The notes under the pieces were generated by a model. That model saw nothing but the letters and a program-made list of their open reading frames with translations, was not told the DNA's origin and did not search any database. From assembly GCF_013090115.1 (NCBI RefSeq), contig NZ_JABFNN010000030.1, positions 310,001 to 374,000 on the forward strand: DNA of 64,000 bases. Reading direction: 5' to 3'. This DNA comes from Flagellimonas amphidinii. GTDB taxonomy: Bacteria; Bacteroidota; Bacteroidia; Flavobacteriales; Flavobacteriaceae. Numbering within the stretch: the first letter of the stretch is position 1; each line of letters starts with the position of its first letter. Shown piece by piece: positions 54,601 through 63,016 of this stretch. A program made the position numbers and the translations under genes.

Positions 54601-55130
54601 TTGAACTGATATTCAAAAAGTACTTCATTCAAGAAATCCAAGGAAAGGGTATCCTCCAGCTTAATTTTGAGGGTGCTCTTGTCCAGCTCCTTTCGGGTGA
54701 CCACTTTTTCAAAAAGTGCATCAGGGTAGGTGACAATGACCGCAGGTTTTTTTCTGGAGTTGATGCGGTTGAGCACTTCGGCACGGAGAAGCACGTTTGC
54801 ATTGTCGGTTTCCTCAATTTGATAGGGCCTTCGATAACTTCCGGGATAAAAAAGCACATCTTTTTCACCAATCAATTGTTCCAAATCATTGAGGTAATAG
54901 GCGGCCTCTTCTTTGTCGTTCAAGATCAGGAGGAACGGGAGTTCCATCGATTTGAAAAGATGGGAAAAAACAAAGGAAAGCGAAGAACCTACCAGTCCCT
55001 TTACAAGTAGTTTTTGGTTTAGGAGAGACTTCTCGACTGCGCTCGAAGTGACATTTTTGGCAATAGCATCCCCCAGTTTCCGTAGTTGGGGAGACTGTTC
55101 AAAAAGTTGGGAAATTGATGTTTGGGTCAA
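51663..55130 (-). CDS. mfd: Transcription-repair coupling factor Mfd
   Basis: The 1155-residue protein has the Mfd order: UvrB-like N-terminal domains, the RNA polymerase-binding CarD-like domain (KLEIGDYVTHIDHGIGKFGG), RecG-like helicase with Walker A ICGDVGFGKTEVAIRA and DEEQKFGV, and the C-terminal regulatory domain. It pushes stalled RNA polymerase off DNA lesions and calls in UvrA. Two REP-like insertions are translated: residues about 26-35 (VTSSAVEKS) and about 324-348 (VTSSTVEKS and ITSTALGMTG). Both spots fall in the N-terminal region that is loop-rich, and the frame is kept. The rest is uninterrupted. Confidence 0.95.
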   Translation of the reverse strand: MTQTSISQLFEQSPQLRKLGDAIAKNVTSSAVEKSLLNQKLLVKGLVGSSLSFVFSHLFKSMELPFLLILNDKEEAAYYLNDLEQLIGEKDVLFYPGSYRRPYQIEETDNANVLLRAEVLNRINSRKKPAVIVTYPDALFEKVVTRKELDKSTLKIKLEDTLSLDFLNEVLFEYQFKRVDFVTEPGEFSVRGGIVDVFSFSHDEPYRIEFFGDEVDSIRTFDVETQLSLEKVKKITIIPNVENKFLQETRESFLKYIASKTIIFSKNLDLVYNRIDTNFEKAKVSFEKLSKEVKHAEPKELFVDSALLKDDLHHFIGVEIGTTSVTSSTVEKSGENEIPNITSTALGMTGYDSPIIEFNTKPQPSFNKKFDLLIADLNENHEAGFTNYIFCSTEQQAKRFHDIFDEVNETVHYQTIVFPIYQGFVDLELKLACYTDHQIFERYHKFHLKNGYAKKQAITLKELNKLEIGDYVTHIDHGIGKFGGLQKIDVEGKKQEAIKLIYGDRDILYVSIHSLHKISKYNGKDGAPPKIYKLGSAAWKKLKQKTKSRVKKIAFDLIQVYAKRRLEKGFQYAPDSYLQHELEASFLYEDTPDQEKSTQDVKRDMESERPMDRLICGDVGFGKTEVAIRAAFKAVDNGKQVAILVPTTILAFQHNNTFKKRLGELPVKVDYLNRFRSAKEKKGILEQLGEGKIDIIIGTHQLVNKNVQFKDLGLLIVDEEQKFGVSVKEKLRSIKENVDVLTLTATPIPRTLQFSLMAARDLSVINTPPPNRYPIESRVIRFNEEIIRDAISYEIQRGGQTFFIHNRIENIKEVAGMIQRLVPHAKIGIGHGQMEGKKLEQLMLAFMNGEFDVLVSTTIVESGLDVTNANTIFINNANNFGLSDLHQMRGRVGRSNKKAFCFFITPPYEVMTTDARKRIEALEQFTELGSGFNIAMKDLEIRGAGDLLGGEQSGFINEIGFETYQKILSEAIEELKENEFKELYEEVEGGQEKTYVKDLQLDTDFELLFPDDYINNITERLNLYTQLNQVEDEEGLQKFEIQLVDRFGELPEPAVDLLNSVRIKWIATHIGLERVILKKGKFLGYFIADQQSDFYQSPIFTKVLNYVQANPGICQLKEKQTRNGLRLLLVFAGVTSVDKALKVMEPLNHQREVKT
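54085..54158. repeat. REP-like inverted pair inside mfd
   Basis: GTCATCCCGAGCGCAGTCGA (54085) and, in opposite direction, AGACTTCTCGACTGTGCTCG (from 54132 to 54158) enclose 25 bases. Both are in the mfd coding frame and encode peptides of the repeat family. The second is 26 of 27 bases the same as the copy at 55026. Confidence 0.85.
55026..55052. repeat. REP-like repeat inside the 5' part of mfd
   Basis: AGACTTCTCGACTGCGCTCG then AAGTGAC is a copy of the family. It lies in the mfd reading frame and encodes VTSSAVEKS at residues 26-35. Confidence 0.85.
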
Positions 55131-55186
55131 TCCAAAAACTTTGCGGCAAATATAAGCTGAATCCTTTTTAGGGAAAGTATTTTTTT

Positions 55187-55258
55187 AGATTTCTCACATT
55201 TGTTCTAAATGACACAAATGAGCTTGTCATTTCGATGGAGGGAAGCGACGAGAAATCT
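55187..55258. repeat. REP-like inverted pair between mfd and pdeM
   Basis: AGATTTCTCACATTTGTTCT (from 55187) and GTCATTTCGATGGAGGGAAG (from 55226) are opposite-facing copies. The second one ends in the pdeM stop codon (TAG at 55257-55259). Confidence 0.7.
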
Positions 55259-55892
55259 AAACCTTGATTACTGAATCTTCCACAATGGCAAAGACTTCAT
55301 CTTCCATATTGGGTTGAAGGGTATGGGTTCCCGTAAATTCACCAAAGGCCGGTAAAATCATCTGATGGTTGTTTTTAAAAAAACAAGGGAGTCTGAGTTT
55401 CTGTCTTCCAAATCCTTGCAGTTTAACGGCGGGGTGAATGTGCCCGCAGAAGGTAAAATGCTCTTTTCGCTCCTCGGGATGATGAGTAAGCAGAAAATCA
55501 TCGATGATTAATTCTGGAACAACCGCAATGCTCAATTGCTTGTATTTTTCTGGAGAGATGATGTCATGGTTCCCGGATACCAAAATAATTTCTGCAGGGG
55601 TTTTGGCAACCCAATTTTCGAACAAATCCCATTCCTTGTTCAGCGAAGAATGAAAAAGATCGCCCAAAAAGCAAATTTGAAAAGGTTCAAAATCAGCTAC
55701 AATTTTATCTAGCAAAACAAAATTCTTATGAATTGCTTTTCTGGGAACGGCCGCTCCAAATTTTCGAAAATGGTTCACTTTGCCCAAATGCACATCACTA
55801 ATGAGCAACATGGATTTGTCCACCCAAAAAATTCCGCCCAAAGGGTGGAGTTCAAAATTCCCATTTCGGATGGATATCTTCATACCGTTCAA
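55257..55892 (-). CDS. pdeM: Ligase-associated DNA damage response endonuclease PdeM
   Basis: The 211-residue metallophosphoesterase has the full motif set: SDVHLGK, LGDLFHS, VSGNHD and CGHIHP, matching the PdeM family of the ligase-associated repair cassette. It would act as a phosphodiesterase/nuclease in double-strand break repair with an ATP-dependent ligase, a 3'-5' nuclease and a DEXH helicase. The helicase gene is 4.6 kb upstream, with a large secreted nuclease gene in between; the ligase and exonuclease are not in this window. Its stop lies in a REP-like repeat. Confidence 0.9.
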   Translation of the reverse strand: MNGMKISIRNGNFELHPLGGIFWVDKSMLLISDVHLGKVNHFRKFGAAVPRKAIHKNFVLLDKIVADFEPFQICFLGDLFHSSLNKEWDLFENWVAKTPAEIILVSGNHDIISPEKYKQLSIAVVPELIIDDFLLTHHPEERKEHFTFCGHIHPAVKLQGFGRQKLRLPCFFKNNHQMILPAFGEFTGTHTLQPNMEDEVFAIVEDSVIKV

Positions 55893-55920
55893 AGATACTA
55901 TCCCAATATTGATTTTAGGT

Positions 55921-55951
55921 CAAAAGAAAACCCCGACCAATTAGGCCGGGG
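55921..55951 (-). terminator. Terminator after the large secreted nuclease gene
   Basis: CCCCGACC (55931-55938) pairs with GGCCGGGG (55944-55951, one mismatch) around AATTA. On the minus strand it is followed by TTTTCTTTTG. It lies between this gene and pdeM, which is read from the same strand. Confidence 0.7.
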
Positions 55952-55979
55952 CTTGATATTTGGAAAAACTCCAATCTTT

Positions 55980-58900
55980 CTATCTTCTTTTCAGCACAGG
56001 AATGGTTGCTTTAACTCTACCGTTGCTAAACACATTGATATAATATACTCCTCTTCGGTAACCTTCCATATTTACCAAGGTGGATTCAGTGCCTTCTGGC
56101 ACATTTAACTGAAGCACAGGTCTTCCCACAAAATTGTAAACCACAATTTTGGCGTCTTCAGTAATTGGGCAACCAAAGGACACGTTCACAGATCTAACAA
56201 ATGGGTTAGGGTAGGCTTTGGCTTTGATTCTGCAGTCCCCAGAGGAGGTGTCACAGCTTCCTAAAGTGGCTCCCCTTGCCAGAAGAAATTTAGCGGCTCT
56301 GGTAGAAACGCATAATTCACGCCCTCTGTGGCATACCAACACTTTGGGACGCCATGGGTTTCGACCACAACTCACATCCACAGCTTCAACTGTGATGGAT
56401 TCGGTTATGGAACAACCATTTTCATCGGTTATGGTTACCTCATAAGTAGTTGTGTCTTCTGGGCAAACGGTAATGGAATCTCCGGTTTCGCCGGTGCTCC
56501 AAACCACCTCATAGTTTCCGGTGCCACCTTCAATGGACAAAACTTCCAAAGTAGTGCAGCTCTGAGGTTCATATCCTAAATAAACTGTTGCATCTTCAGT
56601 GGTAATCACTGTGAGTTCTTCAGGTTCCGAAACGATGACTTCAGCTTCGAAAAATTGCATCAGAGCGTCACTGACCAGTACGCTATAGGTGCCGGCTACA
56701 AGCCCTGTGGCAGTTTGGGAGGTCTGTCCATCACTCCACATATAAGCGTAAGGAGCTACACCTCCACTAACAACAACTGTTGCGGTTCCGTCTGCCTCTC
56801 CGAAGCAACTTACATCTGTTGACGCCACAGATTCCAATGTAAAAGGTTTGAGCATCAATCGAACTGAAACGGGTAAGTGATCGGAAGCGGTACTGGCATA
56901 ATCTGAATCATAGAACTCGTAGTGTGATTGAGCTGATTGATCAATATATCTTGGAGCCACTTCTTCGGTTGCCGAAATGTGGTCAATCATATTCTCTCTA
57001 AATACGTAGGAACGGAAACCATTAAGGCTTAGCGTTTCTGTGAGCACTTCGTAATTTACCCCATCGTCTACGTAACTTTCATAAGAGCTAGTGGTTGAGG
57101 TGATATCGGCAACAGTTTCATCTACATCATCGTTATAGTCCCCCAAGAGCACCAAGTTGCGGTCGGCATAGTAGGTGTCCAAGCTGTCCTTGAGGACTTC
57201 TACATCATATTTACGCATATCGTAGCGTAATTGAGCATCGCTACTGCCGTTGGCACGAGCGTGCAAGGCAACAAAGTCATAGGTTTCGGTTTCTCCCTCA
57301 ATGGTGACATCTGCGGTCATCAAAAATGGCAATCGCCCACTGGCATAAAAGCGATCAGGATCACTAGGGTAATCTGTCAAGGCCGAAGTGTCCCCGCCAT
57401 TGTAATAAGGATGAATGGATTCCAACAGTACCTTGGTATCGCTGATGGTCACAGTTTCGGTATTATAGATAAAGCCTACTTTTTGATGGATTCCGGAATC
57501 GTTAGGGTATGAAACTGCAGGCGACAGAATAAAATCGTAACCGGAAAGCTCACTTACCATTTGAGCAAATAGTGCATCATCAGCAATTTCCTGAACTGCC
57601 AAAACATCAGGTTGAAGCTGTGCAATTACTGTTTTAACGCTATCTTTTTGAATAGCATCGGAATTGGGATTGCCTGAAGCAGGTGAATTGCTTTCGTCGC
57701 CAAACCATTCAATGTTCCAAGTAGCGATTTCTAAAGTACTTGCCTTATCCACTTCTACAGGCAATGTAGGTGGTTCGTAAGTTGGAGCACAAGCTAGGTC
57801 GGTACGGATTCTGGGCAACAATTGATATAGGTCGAAATATTTTCCAACAACACCGATTACTTCACCGCAACTTGTAGGTTGAGCCAAGCCTACCAGACTG
57901 GTTACATCGGTATCTATACGTACTTCTCCAGAACCGCTGGAATCACTGACTGCATAATTTGAATTTCCAAATAGCAAATCCCCAGGGTTTGGGAAAGTCA
58001 CATCAATAACACGAACCAATTCAGCAGGGTGCAGACTCAATTCGGTAAGTGTTACATCCAAAGGCACTATAGGATTGGTAGCGGGTCCATTTGAGGTGAA
58101 CTCTGTTACGGGACTGATCTGTATTTGCTCATTAAAAGAGCTTCTAACCCCAGTTATGGTGATGGAATCTCCAATCATAAAAACACCATCTCCATGTACT
58201 TGTTCGTCAAAAACCGCAATGGCTCCGGTTTCATCCTGAATATATGCTGAACCAGAAAATTGGTCTGAAACAGTAATGACACCACTTACAGTTACCAAAG
58301 TGCCATCTGCTTCAGAACGAGCTGCTGCTATACTGATAAGCTCGGGATTTTCGTTACTGCTACCACCACCATAAGTGCCGATTGGAAAAGGCAACCCAGC
58401 AGTGTCGTTGGTTGTAGTGCCATCTAAAGTATCGATACCGCTATAAGTCCAATTGGCAAGTACAAAAGTACTTCCATCTGGTCCAGTACCATCATTTCGG
58501 TACGCCCAGCCATCAAGATAATCCCATGCCTGACCACTTCCATCAACATTAATATCTCCAAAAACATCAATTACACTACCTTCAAAGAAAAGTTCAATGG
58601 CATCATCACCATTGATGGCCGCTGCTGAAGTAGTGTAATCAGGAGCAAATCCGAAGTAAGATTCAAAACCAGTACTTTCACTGGCGATATAGATAAAAGT
58701 TCCTGCGGAAGCACTTACTGCTGGAAAAGTGAATTCTTCACCATCAGTGCCACCACCATTATTGGCAGAACCGATGCCATAGGTGCTCAAGTCGGCAATA
58801 TCATTATTTACGTACAGTTCAATAGCTTTGGGAACGCCACCAGAAAGAGGTCCATCCACTACACCAGTGATTAACAAGTCGGGGCCATAAGCGCCTAGAG

Positions 58901-60326
58901 GAAACGGAGTGGTTGCCAAATCGTTGGATGTGGCACCGTCCAAGGCGTTGGTACCGCTAAAACTCCAGTTGGTAAGTACAAAAGTGCTCCCGTCTGGTCC
59001 AGTATCATCATTTCGATAAGCCCAACCGTCCACATGGTCCCAAGGCTGTCCGGTTCCATCTACATTGATATCACCGAACACGTCAACCACAGTACTATTT
59101 AAAAAGAGTTCAATAGCATCATCACCATTAATGGCCATTGCACCTGAGGTATAGTTAGGAGCAAATCCGAAGAAGCTTTCAAAACCAGTGCTTTCTGAAG
59201 CAATGTAAATATGTGAGCCTGCACTTACTGCATCTGCTGGAAAAGTGAATTCTTCGCCATCGGAACCACCACCATTATTGGCAGAACCAATACCGTAAAC
59301 ACTTAAATCGGCAATATCCTGCAAGGCATACAATTCAACACCTTTAGGAACTCCACCAGATAAGGGGCCATCATATACACCTGAAATTACCAAACCTGAT
59401 ACAATAGGCGAGCTGGAATCGGTAGTAGCATCTGTTGCAACACCTGTAGCGTAGTCCAGATTGGTATCGTATGACCAAATTCGATAACCATAACTCGTAT
59501 TTTCCAATAAACTTAAATGGTCGAAACTTGTTGCATTGCCAACATAAAGTACTGTAGCTCCATTGGGCAAAGCATTACCTGCTGTGTAGGTTTGGCCATT
59601 CACCAAAGTTTCTGAGACCGTTCCACCTTCAATAAATGCAATAACCACCGGATTACTGTCGGCGTTCAAGGTCCATGAAAGTGAAATACTTGAAGTTCCA
59701 GTGGAAGAGGCAGAAAAATTGGTTGCATTATCAACGGTTGGGGTAGTGGTGCCCCCAAAAGTTCCAATAGGAAAAGGAGTAGTGGCTGTTCCGTTTTGGG
59801 TTTCACCATCTAAGGCATTGATGCCACTGAAAGTCCAATTGGAAAGAACGAACGTAGTGCCATCAGGACCTGTTCCATTGTTGCGATAGGCCCATCCGTC
59901 CAAATAGTCCCAAGCTTGTCCTGAACCATCCACATTAATATCTCCAAAGACATCAATCACATTGCTATTAAAGAAAAGTTCGATGGCATCGTCACCGTTA
60001 ATGGCCATGGCCCCAGAGGTATAATTTGGGGCAAAACCGAAGAAATTGGTGAATTCTACATCTTCCGAAGCTACATAAATAAATGAACCGGCGGTCGCAG
60101 CATCAGCGGGAAAGGTAAATTCCTGTCCATCGGTGCCGCCACCATTATTGGCAGAACCGATGCCGTAAAGGCTTAAATCTGCAATATCATTTTCAACATA
60201 GAGTTCTACCGCTTTGGGTATTCCTCCGGTAAGAGGTCCATCGACCACACCGGTAATTTTCAAGTCTTGTGCAGATACACACAGGACAAAAAATAATAAG
60301 ATTAGTGTAAAGTAATTTTTTTTCAT
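55980..60326 (-). CDS. Large secreted nuclease with lamin-tail repeats and T9SS signal
   Basis: The 1448-residue protein has a signal peptide (to LCVSAQ), three lamin-tail-like repeats (about 22-190, 312-475, 480-640), an FN3-like domain between the first two, an OB-like domain (about 660-790), an endonuclease/exonuclease/phosphatase domain (about 860-1160; IATWNIEWFG, VLAVQEI, LVLLGDYNDD, STASDHLPV), an SprB-like repeat, an Ig-like part, a small cysteine module (VLVCHRGRELCVS) and a type A T9SS sorting domain (from about 1365; AYPNPFVRSVNVSF). The order resembles the extracellular nuclease ExeM. It likely degrades extracellular DNA and is placed on the surface or released. It sits between helicase and pdeM but has its own terminator. 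Confidence 0.9.
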   Translation of the reverse strand: MKKNYFTLILLFFVLCVSAQDLKITGVVDGPLTGGIPKAVELYVENDIADLSLYGIGSANNGGGTDGQEFTFPADAATAGSFIYVASEDVEFTNFFGFAPNYTSGAMAINGDDAIELFFNSNVIDVFGDINVDGSGQAWDYLDGWAYRNNGTGPDGTTFVLSNWTFSGINALDGETQNGTATTPFPIGTFGGTTTPTVDNATNFSASSTGTSSISLSWTLNADSNPVVIAFIEGGTVSETLVNGQTYTAGNALPNGATVLYVGNATSFDHLSLLENTSYGYRIWSYDTNLDYATGVATDATTDSSSPIVSGLVISGVYDGPLSGGVPKGVELYALQDIADLSVYGIGSANNGGGSDGEEFTFPADAVSAGSHIYIASESTGFESFFGFAPNYTSGAMAINGDDAIELFLNSTVVDVFGDINVDGTGQPWDHVDGWAYRNDDTGPDGSTFVLTNWSFSGTNALDGATSNDLATTPFPLGAYGPDLLITGVVDGPLSGGVPKAIELYVNNDIADLSTYGIGSANNGGGTDGEEFTFPAVSASAGTFIYIASESTGFESYFGFAPDYTTSAAAINGDDAIELFFEGSVIDVFGDINVDGSGQAWDYLDGWAYRNDGTGPDGSTFVLANWTYSGIDTLDGTTTNDTAGLPFPIGTYGGGSSNENPELISIAAARSEADGTLVTVSGVITVSDQFSGSAYIQDETGAIAVFDEQVHGDGVFMIGDSITITGVRSSFNEQIQISPVTEFTSNGPATNPIVPLDVTLTELSLHPAELVRVIDVTFPNPGDLLFGNSNYAVSDSSGSGEVRIDTDVTSLVGLAQPTSCGEVIGVVGKYFDLYQLLPRIRTDLACAPTYEPPTLPVEVDKASTLEIATWNIEWFGDESNSPASGNPNSDAIQKDSVKTVIAQLQPDVLAVQEIADDALFAQMVSELSGYDFILSPAVSYPNDSGIHQKVGFIYNTETVTISDTKVLLESIHPYYNGGDTSALTDYPSDPDRFYASGRLPFLMTADVTIEGETETYDFVALHARANGSSDAQLRYDMRKYDVEVLKDSLDTYYADRNLVLLGDYNDDVDETVADITSTTSSYESYVDDGVNYEVLTETLSLNGFRSYVFRENMIDHISATEEVAPRYIDQSAQSHYEFYDSDYASTASDHLPVSVRLMLKPFTLESVASTDVSCFGEADGTATVVVSGGVAPYAYMWSDGQTSQTATGLVAGTYSVLVSDALMQFFEAEVIVSEPEELTVITTEDATVYLGYEPQSCTTLEVLSIEGGTGNYEVVWSTGETGDSITVCPEDTTTYEVTITDENGCSITESITVEAVDVSCGRNPWRPKVLVCHRGRELCVSTRAAKFLLARGATLGSCDTSSGDCRIKAKAYPNPFVRSVNVSFGCPITEDAKIVVYNFVGRPVLQLNVPEGTESTLVNMEGYRRGVYYINVFSNGRVKATIPVLKRR
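58370..60260. repeat. Three long internal repeats encoding lamin-tail domains
   Basis: Three copies of about 500 bases at about 60260-59760, 59395-58890 and 58885-58370 encode repeats with YGIGSANNGGG and AINGDDAIELF in each. The DNA is visibly similar between copies, and the second and third are adjacent, so they may recombine. Confidence 0.8.
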
Positions 60327-60449
60327 TGTGAGGTTTTTTCAAGATTCTAAAAATCTTAAAGTTTTGTTTAGAGGAGGTCATCTCCAAATTAAGAATATGT
60401 TAAGGAGTGATTATGAGACGACAAAAATTGTAGGTATTTACGTATTGAA

Positions 60450-62936
60450 CTAAAATGCCTTCACCATTCTTTTTATACGATCAGCTAATTTTTCGTTGGA
60501 TAGTTTTTCGCGCAGTCGGTCTGTGATGATGGGAAATGAAAATGGTGTGGGCTGCTGGCATTTTTTCCATACAATGTCTTGTTGGGCAATGCGTTCCAAG
60601 GCTAATCGCAAACGGCCTTCCTCCAATTGATGCTCAAATGTTTCGGTATACGCTTGTTGGTAAAGTAGGTTGTCGTCCTCAAAGTCCCTGAAGACATCAA
60701 ACAATAACTCTGAACTGCTTTGCAGATGTTTCATTTTTACCCCTTTTTCAGGATAACCGGTGAAGACCATGCCACTGATGACGGCTATATCCCGGAATTT
60801 ACGTTTTGCCATTTCGTTGGAATTCAAACTTTTTTGAAGGTCTGAGAGCATGTATTCCGAGGAGAATAGATCGTTGTCCAAAATTTCTTGAATATCCAAA
60901 GCCTTATCCGAAAGTAGCTCAAAACCGTAATCGTTGAAAGCCAAGGAACAGGTAATGGGGGTCAATAAACTGATTCTATAAGCCAGCAAGCTGCTCATGC
61001 CTTCATGAATGGCCCTACCCTCAAAAGGATAAAAAATATGATGGTAGCCGTCACTGGTCTTAAAAGTTTCTATCAAAAATTGATGGGGTTGAGGTACAAT
61101 GCTTCCCTCTCGTTGTTTGGCAAACATAAGTGCCAAGGATTGAATTTCAATGGACTGCTTGGAAAATGGAAGCTCAGCGGTATATAGTTCTTGCCGAAGG
61201 AGTTCGGACATTTTTGCGGAAAAACTCAACCGACCACCCATCCAGCTCGGTACTTTGTTGGTACGTTTGGTAGAATTTCTAACATGTGCAGACATACCTT
61301 TGATTCTAATGAATTCCAAATTCCTGCCAGCGAACGTGAATACATCTCCCGGACTCAATTTGGAGATAAAATATTCCTCAATAGAACCGATATACCCCCC
61401 TTTTTGATAGCGAACGGATATGGTGGCATCTCCAACAATGGTTCCAATTTGAAATCGGTGTCGCATAGCTACGGTCCTGCTGTTCACTTTGAACTTTCCG
61501 TCTTCTTCGAGCTCCACTTTTTTGTATTCATCATAACTTTTCAAACTTTGACTTCCCATCACCAGAGAATTCAAAAGCCACAGCCATTGTTCTTTTGTTA
61601 TGGCTTGATAACAAAATGTTTGTTTGATTTCAGGAAAGATTTCTTCAGGATGAAAACCATCAGAAACAGCTAGGGTGGTTAAGTATTGCATAAGCACATC
61701 AAAACTGTTCAGATACGGTATTCTATCTTCCACAGCAGCATTAAGAACAGCTTTTTGCATGGCAGCAGCTTCTACTAATTCTATAGCATGTGTTGGTAAA
61801 AAGTAGATAACACTTTCCTTGCCAGGTCTGTGCCCACTTCTCCCTGCGCGTTGTAAAAAACGGGCAACACCTTTGGGGCCTCCAATTTGAATTACGGTCT
61901 CTACCGGGGCAAAATCAACTCCCAAATCTAAACTTGAAGTACAGACGACTGCCTTCAAGCTTTCGTTTCGGATGGCCTGTTCTACCCATAATCGGGTTTC
62001 TTTGTTGATGCTACCGTGGTGCATGGCCATTTCCCCGGCAAATTCAGGATATTTTTCAAGGATTTTTTGAAACCAAATTTCGCATTGACTTCTGGTATTG
62101 GTGAATAACAAAGTAGTCTTACTATTCTTGATGATGGGAACCACTTCGTCCAATAAGTGCAACCCTAAGTGTCCTCGCCACGGAAAGGTCTCCATTTTTT
62201 TGGGGATAATGCTCTTTACCGTAATTTTTTTATTGAGGTTGGCTTTGATGAGCACAGAATTTTTGAGTTGAGGGGAGGTGGGTCCCAACAAAACCTGTCG
62301 AGCTTGTTCCAAATTACCAATAGTAGCAGAGATACCCCAAATCCTAAGGTTGGAGCAAATGGTTTTGAGTCGGGATAGTCCAAGTTCCATTTGCACGCCA
62401 CGTTTGGTTCCCAATAGCTCATGCCATTCATCCACGACAATGGCAGAACAGTTTTTGAATACTTTTTCATAACCTTTGGATGATAGTAAAAGATGTAGGC
62501 TTTCAGGAGTTGTGATCAACAAATCGGGCATGGTCGTTTTTTGCTTGGCCCGTTCCTTGGTTGAGGTGTCTCCAGTTCTGATTCCAACGGTCATCTGGGT
62601 TTCTAGATCTTGGGTAATACGTTCTGCTGATTGCTTGATTTCTTGCGAAAGTGCCCTTAAAGGTGTTATCCAAAGTGCTTTAAGCCCTTTTTTATGTTTC
62701 TCTTTGTAATTAGGATGGTTTTTAATGTAATTCAGGACTATGGGAAACCAAAGTGCATAGGTTTTTCCACTGCCAGTCGGCGCGTTCAATAAGCCGTGCT
62801 TACCCTCCATGAAAGCTTTCCAAGTTTGTTTTTGAAAAGGAAAAGGATTCCAGCCTTGTTGTTGGAACCAGTCATTGGCGATATGAAAAAGCTCAGAATC
62901 TTGCAGGACAAAATCTTTAAGGGTTTTAAGATGAAT
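60450..62936 (-). CDS. Ligase-associated DEXH-box helicase (Lhr-like), start uncertain
   Basis: The protein has RecA-like helicase motifs APTGSGKT (I), DEWHE (II), SATIG (III) and the motif VI block QRAGRSGHRPG, then an Lhr-type C-terminal half. It is the helicase partner of PdeM in the ligase-associated repair group. The first ATG (62810) cuts off the Q-motif: the same frame upstream reads NDWFQQQGWNPFPFQKQTWK without a stop back to about 62948. Since this stretch has no ATG, GTG or TTG, a rare ATT start near 62936 is proposed, giving about 828 residues; a start at CTG or an N-terminal frameshift is the alternative. Downstream, 123 bases separate it from the secreted nuclease gene. Confidence 0.9.
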   Translation of the reverse strand: MHLKTLKDFVLQDSELFHIANDWFQQQGWNPFPFQKQTWKAFMEGKHGLLNAPTGSGKTYALWFPIVLNYIKNHPNYKEKHKKGLKALWITPLRALSQEIKQSAERITQDLETQMTVGIRTGDTSTKERAKQKTTMPDLLITTPESLHLLLSSKGYEKVFKNCSAIVVDEWHELLGTKRGVQMELGLSRLKTICSNLRIWGISATIGNLEQARQVLLGPTSPQLKNSVLIKANLNKKITVKSIIPKKMETFPWRGHLGLHLLDEVVPIIKNSKTTLLFTNTRSQCEIWFQKILEKYPEFAGEMAMHHGSINKETRLWVEQAIRNESLKAVVCTSSLDLGVDFAPVETVIQIGGPKGVARFLQRAGRSGHRPGKESVIYFLPTHAIELVEAAAMQKAVLNAAVEDRIPYLNSFDVLMQYLTTLAVSDGFHPEEIFPEIKQTFCYQAITKEQWLWLLNSLVMGSQSLKSYDEYKKVELEEDGKFKVNSRTVAMRHRFQIGTIVGDATISVRYQKGGYIGSIEEYFISKLSPGDVFTFAGRNLEFIRIKGMSAHVRNSTKRTNKVPSWMGGRLSFSAKMSELLRQELYTAELPFSKQSIEIQSLALMFAKQREGSIVPQPHQFLIETFKTSDGYHHIFYPFEGRAIHEGMSSLLAYRISLLTPITCSLAFNDYGFELLSDKALDIQEILDNDLFSSEYMLSDLQKSLNSNEMAKRKFRDIAVISGMVFTGYPEKGVKMKHLQSSSELLFDVFRDFEDDNLLYQQAYTETFEHQLEEGRLRLALERIAQQDIVWKKCQQPTPFSFPIITDRLREKLSNEKLADRIKRMVKAF

Positions 62937-63016
62937 GAAAATACAAATTTCTTTTGGGGGTAATTATGCAAACCTTTCTACTTTAAGATTTATATTTGTG
63001 CCACAAAAATTCAAAT

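Noticed and set aside
58370-60260. CRISPR-like repeats
   Set aside because: The repeats are about 500 bases, in frame, and encode protein domains; there are no short direct repeats with spacers.
62786-62971. Minus-strand frame MHNYPQKKF overlapping the helicase start
   Set aside because: It has an ATG but reads a different frame from the helicase; it could only matter if a frameshift exists, which is noted as an alternative.
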